7,713 nt of DNA from Negativicutes bacterium (lineage in GTDB: Bacteria > Bacillota > Negativicutes > JAGOZY01): assembly GCA_018058445.1 (NCBI GenBank), contig JAGOZY010000042.1:1-7713 (forward strand), in the 5' to 3' direction. The position numbers were made by a program, and so were the translations under genes. The stretch's first letter is position 1. Each line of letters begins with the position of its first letter. Shown here one piece after another: positions 1-6,825 of this stretch. The notes under the pieces were generated by a model that ran no database searches, was not told the DNA's origin, and was given only the letters and a program-made list of their open reading frames with translations.

Positions 1-131
1 AAAGGAGCACAAAGCAAAATTTCTCGATCGGTCACATCGGCGACGAGAGGGAGAAATTCTTCTAAAAACTGCTTAGTCTCCTCTGGATTTTTATACATTT
101 TCCAATTTCCTGCTAATAACGGAGTCCGCAT
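1..131 (-). CDS. tpiA: Triosephosphate isomerase, N-terminal fragment
   Basis: Interconverts dihydroxyacetone phosphate and glyceraldehyde-3-phosphate in the cytoplasm. Only the first 43 codons are in the window; the gene runs off the left edge. I translated it by hand: it begins MRTPLLAGNWKMYKNPEE, the family's hallmark start, with the substrate-binding Asn and Lys in the AGNWKM motif at residues 8 to 13. The translation ends in ILLCAP, matching the second strand of the TIM barrel. The ATG at 129-131 is preceded by a good ribosome binding site (AAAGGAG on the minus strand, about 140-147). It starts 26 bases after the pgk stop with no terminator between them, so it is the fourth gene of the cggR-gapA-pgk-tpiA operon. 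A further glycolytic gene such as gpmI or eno is likely beyond the edge (inference). Confidence 0.95.
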   Translation of the reverse strand, partial: MRTPLLAGNWKMYKNPEETKQFLEEFLPLVADVTDREILLCAP

Positions 132-157
132 GACAAAACTCTCCTTTCCAGCCTATT

Positions 158-1345
158 CTATTGATCAGCCAAGGCAGCAATGCCCGGCAGAGATTTACCT
201 TCGAGAAATTCTAAAGATGCGCCGCCACCAGTTGAAATATGGCTGATTTTATCCGCTTGTCCAGATTGCTCAATCGCTGCGACAGAATCACCACCACCAA
301 CGATTGTGACTGCATTCTTAGCATTGGCAACCGCATGAGCAAGTGCCATGGTACCGCCAGCGAAGTTTGGCATTTCAAAAACCCCCATTGGACCGTTCCA
401 AACGATGGTCTTGCAAGTCGCAAGGGCGACTTTAAACGTAGCGACCGAGTCTGGCCCGATATCGAGTGCCATCCAGCCTTTGGGAATCTCAGAGTCAGCA
501 ACCACTTTAAAATTAGCGTCTGCAGCAAACTTATCAGCGACAACTAAATCGGTCGGTAAAAGAAGCTGAGTCCCAGTTACTTCTGCTTTGGCCATTAATT
601 CTTTTGCCAATTCAATTTTGTCAGCTTCAACAAGTGACGCGCCAGTTTCATAGCCTTTTGCTGCTAAGAAAGTATTGGCCATTCCACCACCGATAATCAA
701 AACGTCTGCTTTATCAAGCAAGTTTTCAATAACCGCGATTTTATCAGAGACTTTTGCACCACCGATAATCGCTCCATAAGGACGTACTGGATTCCCGACT
801 GCCTGTCCTAAGAATTGAATTTCTTTTTCCATCAGTAGTCCTGCAACCATCGGCAGGTATTTAGTAATACCTTCAACCGAAGCATGAGCCCGATGAGAGA
901 CGCCAAATGCGTCATTTACACCAATATCAGCAAGCTTTGCAAGTTGGGCCGAGAACACTGGATCATTGGCTTCTTCTTCTGAATGAAAACGAAGATTTTC
1001 GAGAAGCAATATTTCACCTGGCTGTAAAGCAGCCGCGGCAGCTTCGGCTTCCGGGCCTACACAGTCAGATGCAAATTTAACTGGTTTTTCAAGCAATTCG
1101 GAGAGTCGGTCTGCAACAGGTCGCAAAGTAAACTCTTGGTTTACCTGACCTTTGGGGCGACCTAAGTGACTGGCTATAATCACTGCCCCACCCTTGACTA
1201 GTAAAGCTTTCAACGTTGGCAAAGTGGCTCGAATACGGGTATCATCCGTGATTTGTCCAGCTTTATCCTGGGGAACATTGTAATCTGCCCTTACAAAGAC
1301 TTTCTTTCCCTTGACAGAAATATCTTGAATTGTTTTCTTCGACAT
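158..1345 (-). CDS. pgk: Phosphoglycerate kinase
   Basis: Cytoplasmic glycolytic enzyme that transfers the acyl phosphate of 1,3-bisphosphoglycerate to ADP, giving 3-phosphoglycerate and ATP. The 395-residue length is normal for bacterial Pgk. The N-terminal 3-phosphoglycerate domain shows RADYNVP at 19-25 (usually RxDFNVP, so Phe to Tyr here), the Arg in DDTRIRA near 37-39, SHLGRPKG at 59-66, ENLRF with Arg119 and SHRAHAS around 150-156. The C-terminal nucleotide domain shows GGAKVSDKI at 195-203, [10 protein letters not shown] at 315-324, GGGDS at 350-354 and STGGGAS at 371-377. All the expected binding motifs are present. The ATG has a strong AGAGGAGG site directly upstream (about 1351-1358). 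It lies between gapA (101 bases upstream, with a hairpin) and tpiA (26 bases downstream) and should be cotranscribed with both. Confidence 0.98.
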   Translation of the reverse strand: MSKKTIQDISVKGKKVFVRADYNVPQDKAGQITDDTRIRATLPTLKALLVKGGAVIIASHLGRPKGQVNQEFTLRPVADRLSELLEKPVKFASDCVGPEAEAAAAALQPGEILLLENLRFHSEEEANDPVFSAQLAKLADIGVNDAFGVSHRAHASVEGITKYLPMVAGLLMEKEIQFLGQAVGNPVRPYGAIIGGAKVSDKIAVIENLLDKADVLIIGGGMANTFLAAKGYETGASLVEADKIELAKELMAKAEVTGTQLLLPTDLVVADKFAADANFKVVADSEIPKGWMALDIGPDSVATFKVALATCKTIVWNGPMGVFEMPNFAGGTMALAHAVANAKNAVTIVGGGDSVAAIEQSGQADKISHISTGGGASLEFLEGKSLPGIAALADQ

Positions 1346-1401
1346 GGAAGTCCTCCTCTACTTTTCTGGACTTGGTTTGGTTTCCCAGTAAAAATAGCTG
1401 A

Positions 1402-1438
1402 GACTGCGGTCTGCTTTTTAAGAAGCAAAACCGCAGTC
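1402..1438 (-). terminator. Intercistronic hairpin between gapA and pgk (possible partial terminator)
   Basis: A 9-bp perfect stem, GACTGCGGT (1402-1410) with ACCGCAGTC (1430-1438), is topped by an inner 5-bp stem, TGCTT (1412-1416) with AAGCA (1423-1427). It begins 8 bases after the gapA stop. On the minus strand the run of five T's comes only about 8 bases after the stem, so it is a weak match to an intrinsic terminator. Because pgk follows without an obvious promoter of its own, I read it as a leaky terminator or a 3'-end stabilising hairpin that keeps gapA mRNA more abundant than pgk-tpiA mRNA (inference). Confidence 0.6.
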
Positions 1439-1446
1439 GCTAATCA

Positions 1447-2469
<1,023 letters not shown>

Positions 2470-2489
2470 CTATTTTACTTATAAATTTT

Positions 2490-2526
2490 ACTATTCTCTA
2501 TAGTTAACCTTTCTCTATCTGAAAGG
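2490..2526 (-). promoter_or_regulatory. Tandem small hairpins in the cggR-gapA spacer
   Basis: Two small stem-loops lie next to each other in the 83-base spacer. CCTTTC (2508-2513) pairs with GAAAGG (2521-2526) around a 7-base loop. ACTAT (2490-2494) pairs with ATAGT (2500-2504) around a 5-base loop. Both come after the cggR stop and before the gapA ribosome binding site. In Bacillus subtilis the cggR-gapA transcript is cleaved near the end of cggR, and structure at the new 5' end stabilises gapA mRNA. These hairpins are placed to do the same, but they are short and AT-rich, so this remains inference. Confidence 0.35.
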
Positions 2527-2537
2527 AAAAACCCTTG

Positions 2538-3563
2538 CTACTCTTTTAATAATTTTGCAATGGACCAAGCTGCCCCTTCATCAATGACCAATGTATGTTG
2601 TCCACCAGACCTGAGTACTGCCAAGATCGCGTTTGCTTTGCTACTGCCACCAGCCACTGCCAAAACAAAATTGATCTTTCCGAGGTCATTTAGCTTCATA
2701 CCGAGGCTCCCTGTATCGTAGACCGGCTCACCATCTGCTCTAAAATAGTAGCCCATCGCCTCGCCAACTGCACCGTTTTCCTGAATTTTTTTAAATAATT
2801 CCGGGCTGGTATGCCGCCTTCTTGCCATATCTTCCGAACGACCAATTCCTTGAATTAGAATATCGGCCTTTCGAATTAGCTTTGCCACTTCACCCATCAT
2901 CGGGTCGGCTTTTAGCACGAGATCCACCGTTTCTTCTGTAAGACCATCGGGCATATGAATCATCCGATAAGAACCACCTAAACCGTGAGCTAGTACAGCT
3001 GCCACTGTATTCGCCTGTACTTCCACATTTTCTCCTAGGCCTCCGCGAGCCGGAACTACAATTACGCCAGGAGTTGGACGGTTTACTGCCTTAGCAACCT
3101 GAGCCAAAGTGGAGCCACCACCTACTGCAACAACAGAGTCTGATTTCAAGTGTTTTGCTAGCACACTCGCTCCAGCTCTACCGAGTTCTTGAAGTACTGA
3201 TACATCTTGATCACTATCACCTGGAACAATGAGAACTTCCACAAGTTTCAGTTGCTTTTCAAGGTCTCTCGCCAGACCATTTAAGCCAGACATTTGTCCG
3301 ACATAGTCAGCTAAGACCTCCAGAGCCTGTTCACCGTCAGGAGTGAGCGAAACTCCGCTATTACCGGAATAAACAAATCCAGCTTCTCGTAGAAATTCAA
3401 TATGGTGCCTTGCAGTCCGCTCTGAGATACCAAGGCGAGTTGCAAGCAGCCGTCTCCCCTGCGAGCCTTCGTGTCTAAGTTGCCTTAAAATCCCATAGCG
3501 TTCACGGATAATCTCAACGGCTTCTGGAACCAGACGCCGTTGCCATTGTAGCCATTCTTCCAT
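2538..3563 (-). CDS. cggR: CggR, central glycolytic genes repressor (SorC family)
   Basis: Transcriptional repressor of the gap operon that responds to fructose-1,6-bisphosphate. I use the ATG at 3561-3563 (341 residues, against 340 in B. subtilis). An in-frame GTG six bases earlier (3567-3569) overlaps the GGAGG ribosome binding site at 3569-3573 and so cannot be the start. The N-terminus (MEEWLQWQRRLVPEAVEI) matches the CggR leader helix. A winged helix-turn-helix spans about residues 20-75, with recognition helix near ISERTARHHIEFL at 47-59. The rest is the SorC sugar-phosphate domain, with VGGGST at 147-152, PARGGLG at 171-177, the RRRH stretch at 248-251 and AGGSSK at 304-309, whose lysine is the expected phosphate contact. 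It heads the operon it regulates, with promoter and operator just upstream, so it should be autoregulated. Confidence 0.96.
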   Translation of the reverse strand: MEEWLQWQRRLVPEAVEIIRERYGILRQLRHEGSQGRRLLATRLGISERTARHHIEFLREAGFVYSGNSGVSLTPDGEQALEVLADYVGQMSGLNGLARDLEKQLKLVEVLIVPGDSDQDVSVLQELGRAGASVLAKHLKSDSVVAVGGGSTLAQVAKAVNRPTPGVIVVPARGGLGENVEVQANTVAAVLAHGLGGSYRMIHMPDGLTEETVDLVLKADPMMGEVAKLIRKADILIQGIGRSEDMARRRHTSPELFKKIQENGAVGEAMGYYFRADGEPVYDTGSLGMKLNDLGKINFVLAVAGGSSKANAILAVLRSGGQHTLVIDEGAAWSIAKLLKE

Positions 3564-3581
3564 GGTCACCTCCGCATTGTT

Positions 3582-3618
3582 CGGGTCGTTTTTGTCCCGC
3601 TCGGATAATAATGTCCCG
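3582..3618 (-). promoter_or_regulatory. CggR operator
   Basis: On the minus strand two copies of CGGGAC occur, at 3613-3618 and 3594-3599, with starts 19 bases apart. The second is followed after 6 bases by GACCCG (3582-3587), an imperfect inverted partner. From memory, the B. subtilis CggR operator is two direct repeats of CGGGAC-N6-TGTC about 20 bases apart, between the start point and cggR. This element sits just downstream of the predicted -10 box and upstream of the cggR ribosome binding site, the position expected for a roadblock-type repressor site. The core half-sites are exact; the TGTC halves are degenerate (ATCC and GACC). Confidence 0.85.
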
Positions 3619-3628
3619 ATTCATTTAT

Positions 3629-3657
3629 AGGATACCATCTTTTTATTAATTCGCCAA
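3629..3657 (-). promoter_or_regulatory. Predicted vegetative promoter of the cggR-gapA operon
   Basis: On the minus strand, TTGGCG (3652-3657) and TATCCT (3629-3634) are separated by exactly 17 bases. Each matches 4 of 6 positions of the housekeeping consensus. The start point would fall around 3620-3623, directly ahead of the CggR operator. A 5-bp inverted repeat, GCCAA-N5-TTGGC (3653-3667), overlaps the -35 box. A second AT-rich box (TATAAA) lies just downstream of the -10 and could be an alternative. Confidence 0.6.
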
Positions 3658-3700
3658 GAGCTTTGGCTTTCCTCCTAGCTAAATTCGTTTTTAGAGAATT

Positions 3701-3737
3701 AAAAATCCTGCTCGCATCTTTTGCGAGCAGGATTTTT
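3701..3737 (-). terminator. Intrinsic terminator of the transporter-amidohydrolase operon
   Basis: A perfect 16-bp stem: 3701-3716 pairs with 3722-3737 around a 5-base loop (3717-3721), with a GC-rich core CCTGCTCGC. It starts 7 bases after the amidohydrolase stop codon. On the minus strand the stem ends in a T tract (TTTTTAATT). It also has a T tract on the plus strand. It cleanly separates the upstream operon from the cggR promoter. Confidence 0.93.
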
Positions 3738-3744
3738 TGTTTAG

Positions 3745-5091
3745 TTAGGATTTAGAAGCAAAGGAGCTGATGAATTTCAGGTATTCATCTTTGCTTAAGA
3801 GAGGTTTATGCTCAGCCATGACTTGCTCAATTTCTGCGCCATCATCATAAAGTAGATCGATGATTGTCATTGCCATCGCTTGGGCGGTTTGCACATAAAC
3901 CAGCTTTTGGTCAAAAACTTCGTATTGTTTGCCATGAAGAGTACCAAATACGCCGCCAATCCAAGGATGACAGACTGGCATAATATGGGATAAATCGCCT
4001 GTGTCTGTGCTTCCAGACATATGTCCGGCAATCCATACTCGGTCTTCACCAACAAGCTCTTCGGCATTTGCTCGATAGAATTTGTTTAAATTATCATCGT
4101 TGTAGAGTGGAAGATATCCGGGTAAATCTTGAATTTCAACTTCCGCTCCAACTGCCATCGCTCCAGCTTTAAGAGCTCGATTGATTTTCACATTCGCGTC
4201 TTTAAGTGCATCAATGCTTGCCGCCCGGACATAGCTTTCCATTCGGACATCACTGGGCACTACGTTGACCAAGTCACCCCCTTGGGTGATGATCGGATGA
4301 AAGCGAACGTAATCTTTTTCTTGGAAAGTTTCCCGCTGGGCATGAACGCCCATGATTCCCATCATTGCCGCATTGAGTGCATTGATTCCGGCGTGAGGAG
4401 CCGCAGCCGCGTGTGCAGCTTGCCCTTTATAACGAATCAATTTTCCAATAAAGCCATTACTGGTTGTGGAAAGCTCCATAAAGCCTTTATTTTTTGCTTT
4501 TCCTTCGGCAGCATTTTCGATTCCTTCTACTCCGGTCACATGAATTTGAAGTGCCATATCAACGTCATCAAACGCTCCGAGTCGAATTAGTTCTGGTTTT
4601 CCACCGATATATTCGATTTTACCTTCTTCGCGTAAGCGATTTCTGTAAGTAATTTCGACATATTCTTCCGCCGGTACGGCAAAGAGAACGACATCGCCAG
4701 CTAGCTGATCCATGACACCGGAATCTCTTAGGCCCATTCCAACAGCTGCCATTGCAGCAATCTGAACGTTATGACCGCAACAATGGGCTGCGCCAGTCAG
4801 AGGGTCAGCATTCGGATGATCTGGGCAAACGACTGCATCAAGTTCGCCGATAACAGCAATGGTTCGCTTCGATGATTTACCTTTCATGCGGCCTTTAACA
4901 CCGGTAAGTGCCAGTCCCGTTTCGTAAGGGACTCCGAGGCTTTCAAAGCATCGCTCTACTTTTGCGGCGGTTTTCGATTCTTTGTAGCCGAGTTCCGGCT
5001 CATTAAAAATGGATTCGCCTAATTGAATAATGTCCTCTTTTCGAGCTTCAATCGCGGCACAAACTTTTTTCTTAAGTTCTGCTTTTGTCAT
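3745..5091 (-). CDS. M20D-family metal-dependent amidohydrolase (AbgB-like)
   Basis: A 448-residue cytoplasmic hydrolase with no signal peptide, of the M20D/aminoacylase-like group that cleaves N-acyl or peptide-like amides such as p-aminobenzoyl-glutamate. Visible catalytic features in order are IGELDAV at 81-87, HCCGHN at 103-108 (Cys105 and His107 as metal ligands), the Glu pair in PAEEY at 140-144, His184 in QIHVTG, the dimerisation-domain KGQAAHAAAAPHAGINAL at 222-239 with His227, STDTGD at 361-366, and the final metal ligand His386 in TLHGKQYEVF. The usual second His of the CGHDxH motif is Gln110 (CGHNVQ), a subgroup variant. The ATG follows GAAAGGATAAAGGAT. It lies 43 bases after the small membrane gene and ends in a strong terminator, so it is the last gene of the transporter operon. 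Family is secure; the substrate is unknown, but linkage suggests it hydrolyses what the permease brings in. Confidence 0.9.
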   Translation of the reverse strand: MTKAELKKKVCAAIEARKEDIIQLGESIFNEPELGYKESKTAAKVERCFESLGVPYETGLALTGVKGRMKGKSSKRTIAVIGELDAVVCPDHPNADPLTGAAHCCGHNVQIAAMAAVGMGLRDSGVMDQLAGDVVLFAVPAEEYVEITYRNRLREEGKIEYIGGKPELIRLGAFDDVDMALQIHVTGVEGIENAAEGKAKNKGFMELSTTSNGFIGKLIRYKGQAAHAAAAPHAGINALNAAMMGIMGVHAQRETFQEKDYVRFHPIITQGGDLVNVVPSDVRMESYVRAASIDALKDANVKINRALKAGAMAVGAEVEIQDLPGYLPLYNDDNLNKFYRANAEELVGEDRVWIAGHMSGSTDTGDLSHIMPVCHPWIGGVFGTLHGKQYEVFDQKLVYVQTAQAMAMTIIDLLYDDGAEIEQVMAEHKPLLSKDEYLKFISSFASKS

Positions 5092-5134
5092 ATCCTTTAT
5101 CCTTTCACGGTTTATTTATACGCTTCTTTATTCC

Positions 5135-5596
5135 TTAGATAACCCCTTCCCATTTTAAAGCAAAATGAGCAATAATGGCGGCAAAAATAAAGGTTCCGGA
5201 AAATACTGCCAAAGCCACGGGAACAATACGCCAAGATAGTTTTTTAAAGATCTCTAGGTCTTTTCCGACTGAGAGTCCTGCGTAAGCTAAGATTGGCGTA
5301 GCAATCGCCATGAAAGCGACTTTATTAGTCACTTTGAGAATCCATTCATGTCCTGGGAAGATTGAGCTTGACGCTAAAATCGCTAAACTGGTGACCCAGG
5401 CAACAATTGGAATTTTATTGAGTACAGGAATTTTCGCAATCACAATCCCTATAATACCAATAATCACAATAACACCCATTCCAATAAGCGAGTCCATGAG
5501 GGGGGCGTCTAGTTTCGCACTATATCCAACAATATTCGCCGCTACCATGATTAGACCGACTAAAATAAAAACAAAAATTGCTTCCATTGTCCGCAT
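5135..5596 (-). CDS. Small integral membrane protein paired with the DUF3100-like protein
   Basis: A 153-residue, strongly hydrophobic protein with about five predicted membrane segments, near residues 5-24, 36-55, 62-80, 92-110 and 122-146. The most distinctive stretch is ATPILAYAGLSVGKDLE at 99-115, a Gly/Pro-broken helix followed by a charged turn, then KKLSWRIVPVAL. This resembles the broken helices of secondary transporters. I know of no assigned function. The ATG at 5594-5596 lies 2 bases beyond the stop codon of the DUF3100-like gene (TAA-CA-ATG). Its ribosome binding site is an unusual G6 run (5605-5610), inside the end of that gene, so translation is probably coupled. A second ATG three codons in is too far from the site. 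It is likely the second subunit of a bipartite permease. A one-base shift in the G6 run would fuse the two genes. Confidence 0.85.
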   Translation of the reverse strand: MRTMEAIFVFILVGLIMVAANIVGYSAKLDAPLMDSLIGMGVIVIIGIIGIVIAKIPVLNKIPIVAWVTSLAILASSSIFPGHEWILKVTNKVAFMAIATPILAYAGLSVGKDLEIFKKLSWRIVPVALAVFSGTFIFAAIIAHFALKWEGVI

Positions 5597-5598
5597 TG

Positions 5599-6399
5599 TT
5601 AATTCCCCCCATCAATAGCATCTGGATCTTTTCGACCTAAGAGTCGGTTGAAAACATCGTATAATTTGATCGCAATTGGCAAAGAAATAAATAAAGCCAC
5701 ATAGATGCCGAGTACGCCGGAAAGTAGATTCGCTGCACCCGCATAAGCCAGAATCTCTTTTTCCATTGCTGGGTATGCGGCAACAATAGAGGCTGACGAG
5801 GCAGCTAGCATACTACCACTGCCAACACCAGCACCCATCGCCAAAGCATACGGATGAAGAATATCCAATTGTGCGACAGCACCAGAAAAAATCCCCAGCC
5901 AAAGCGCTCCGAAGATGGTTCCACAAATGTACATGGCCATAACTCCACGTCCTTCCGGGGAATCAAGTCCGTATTTTTCAGCAATAATCGCTACATTCCC
6001 TTCACGGTCAATTGAGTAGGTGGCTCCGATCGCCTCTCTCCCCATACCGAGAAGTACGGCGAGAGGTAGGCCTAATAGAATTGTACCGAAGAAATGGCCT
6101 AATTCTTGAGCAAGTAAGGCAAATTTGGCTTGGAAAAGTTGTGGCAACGCAGGACCCATACCTAAGCCAATTTTGACAAGCAGTAGAACCATCAAAGAGC
6201 CAAGAACGGTGCTCGCTGCACTCATATCTTTAACATTTAATATTTTCATCCGCGGCCAGCTGATAAATCCGCCAATTACCATCGCATACAGCATTGGAAA
6301 AAGAACGATAAGGCCATATTTAAAAGAACCTATGGACTCACTGATGATAACTACAATCAGAGCCAAAATATGTATTTTCCAGTTTTTTAATATTTCCAT
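5599..6399 (-). CDS. DUF3100-like integral membrane protein, putative permease subunit
   Basis: A 266-residue membrane protein resembling the DUF3100 family (recognised by pattern, not searched), whose function is not established. About seven hydrophobic segments are visible: 8-26, 29-48, 63-82, 92-119 (possibly two), 153-176, 183-210 and 217-247. The N-terminal ISESIGSFKYGLIVLFPMLY (19-38) and the Gly/Ser-rich GAGVGSGSMLAASSAS at 189-204 stand out. The latter looks like a re-entrant or broken substrate-binding helix of the kind seen in ion-coupled transporters. A hydrophilic loop lies at about 128-152. The ATG is preceded by GAAGGAAATAA, giving good spacing. It is the first certain gene of an operon with the small membrane protein and the M20D hydrolase, which supports a role in uptake of the hydrolase substrate (inference). 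An exporter role cannot be excluded. Confidence 0.82.
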   Translation of the reverse strand: MEILKNWKIHILALIVVIISESIGSFKYGLIVLFPMLYAMVIGGFISWPRMKILNVKDMSAASTVLGSLMVLLLVKIGLGMGPALPQLFQAKFALLAQELGHFFGTILLGLPLAVLLGMGREAIGATYSIDREGNVAIIAEKYGLDSPEGRGVMAMYICGTIFGALWLGIFSGAVAQLDILHPYALAMGAGVGSGSMLAASSASIVAAYPAMEKEILAYAGAANLLSGVLGIYVALFISLPIAIKLYDVFNRLLGRKDPDAIDGGN

Positions 6400-6485
6400 T
6401 TATTTCCTTCCCTTCTTTGTGCTCTCCGACCAACACTCTTTTTAGGTTGATCTTGATCGTTTTTCAAATTAACAATCTCATCCAA
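6387..6485 (-). CDS. Possible small coupled leader ORF (32 codons)
   Basis: A TTG at 6483-6485 lies 4 bases after a strong GGAGG and opens a 32-codon frame. It is very polar and basic (it contains KKSVGRRAQRREGNKWKY) and ends in TAA at 6387-6389, overlapping the first codons of the DUF3100-like gene by 13 bases in another frame. The overlap would couple translation of the two. I do not recognise the peptide. The TTG start and short length make this uncertain; the GGAGG may be incidental to a G-rich leader. Confidence 0.25.
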   Translation of the reverse strand: MDEIVNLKNDQDQPKKSVGRRAQRREGNKWKY

Positions 6486-6534
6486 AACCCCTCCATCCCC
6501 CCGGTAAGAACATTCGTTTTTTTCAGCTACACTT

Positions 6535-6560
6535 ATTGTAACAGATGAACTTCGTTTCAA
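6535..6560 (-). promoter_or_regulatory. Candidate extended -10 promoter of the transporter operon
   Basis: On the minus strand TACAAT (6535-6540) matches 5 of 6 bases of the -10 consensus and is preceded by TG plus one base, making an extended -10 element. A TTGAAA (6555-6560) lies upstream, but only 14 bases away, so it is not a properly spaced -35 box. Transcription would start near 6528, leaving a leader of about 130 bases before the DUF3100-like gene. The poor -35 spacing would suit activator dependence (inference). Confidence 0.45.
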
Positions 6561-6632
6561 CTACTTTGACAAATTTTTCATTTTTCCTAATTAAATCGCT
6601 ATCTCATGGGCTTGATTAATTCTCCCAGTGGT

Positions 6633-6663
6633 TTATTTTACTGACACTTACGTTATTTTACTG
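6633..6663 (-). repeat. Two-copy 11-base direct repeat, candidate regulator site
   Basis: CAGTAAAATAA occurs twice on the minus strand, at 6653-6663 and 6633-6643, separated by 9 bases, a 20-base period close to two helical turns. Both copies are exact. They lie about 95 to 125 bases upstream of the candidate -10 box, a position typical for an activator binding to one face of the DNA. I do not recognise the motif as belonging to a known regulator. Confidence 0.55.
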
Positions 6664-6671
6664 TTTTCATC

Positions 6672-6709
6672 AGTCTCCTCGAAAAAGACTTTCCCTCTCT
6701 AAGTCTCCT
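6672..6709. repeat. AGTCTCCT repeat pair
   Basis: AGTCTCCT occurs at 6672-6679 and again at 6702-6709, exactly 30 bases apart. Each copy is followed by a similar A-rich stretch (CGAAAAAGACTT and TTAAAAAAACTT). A degenerate third relative, CTTCTCTTCGAAAAAA, begins near 6719. Read on the minus strand the core is AGGAGACT, which resembles a ribosome binding site, but no useful reading frame follows. It may be a decayed tandem duplication or a low-complexity coincidence. Confidence 0.35.
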
Positions 6710-6748
6710 TTAAAAAAACTTCTCTTCGAAAAAATAGATAAAATAAAG

Positions 6749-6788
6749 AAAAAAGAAGACAAATTCTTATAAATTTGTCTTCTTTTTT
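6749..6788. terminator. Bidirectional terminator after the SCIFF maturase
   Basis: A 17-bp stem (6749-6765 with 6772-6788) surrounds a 6-base loop (6766-6771). The core is GAAGACAAATT paired with AATTTGTCTTC, flanked by A/T runs, so each strand ends in a T tract. It begins 37 bases after the maturase stop codon on the minus strand. It should end that transcript and insulate the transporter operon. It is AT-rich but long. Confidence 0.88.
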
Positions 6789-6825
6789 TGGAATAATTTA
6801 TTTAATTAAGTGTTTTTAAAATATA

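Larger units (their letters stand above)
6400..6825. other. Intergenic control region upstream of the transporter operon
   Basis: This 426-base stretch holds no convincing full-length gene on either strand. From right to left it contains the maturase terminator (6749-6788), an AT-rich segment with AGTCTCCT repeats (6672-6709), an 11-base direct repeat (6633-6663), a candidate extended -10 promoter (6535-6540) and an approximately 130-base leader. The leader has a G-rich patch (GGGGGG and GGGG, about 6489-6503) and the possible small ORF. Its length and repeats suggest regulated transcription of the permease and hydrolase genes. Confidence 0.7.

Noticed and set aside
239..569. Plus-strand open frames of 73 to 102 residues and a minus-strand 110-residue frame inside pgk
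   Set aside because: They are frame shadows of pgk, without ribosome binding sites or recognisable domains.
3564..3569. GTG start giving CggR two extra residues
   Set aside because: The GTG overlaps the GGAGG ribosome binding site; the ATG at 3561-3563 has proper spacing.
3668..3685. Ribosome-binding-site-like AGGAGG upstream of the cggR promoter
   Set aside because: The nearest start-like codon (TTG) meets a stop after two more codons, so no gene can follow.
4129..4590. 153-residue plus-strand frame within the amidohydrolase gene
   Set aside because: Antisense to a clear M20D gene with intact catalytic motifs; no promoter, ribosome binding site or family resemblance.
6600..6640. Possible sigma-54 promoter (GG and GC elements in CTGGGAGAATTAATCAAGC)
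   Set aside because: The GG to GC distance is 12-13 bases instead of the required 10, and the flanking consensus is poor.
6653..6670. Five-codon minus-strand ORF (MKTVK) preceded by GAGGAG
   Set aside because: Too short to support, upstream of the candidate promoter, and its sequence is explained by one copy of the direct repeat.
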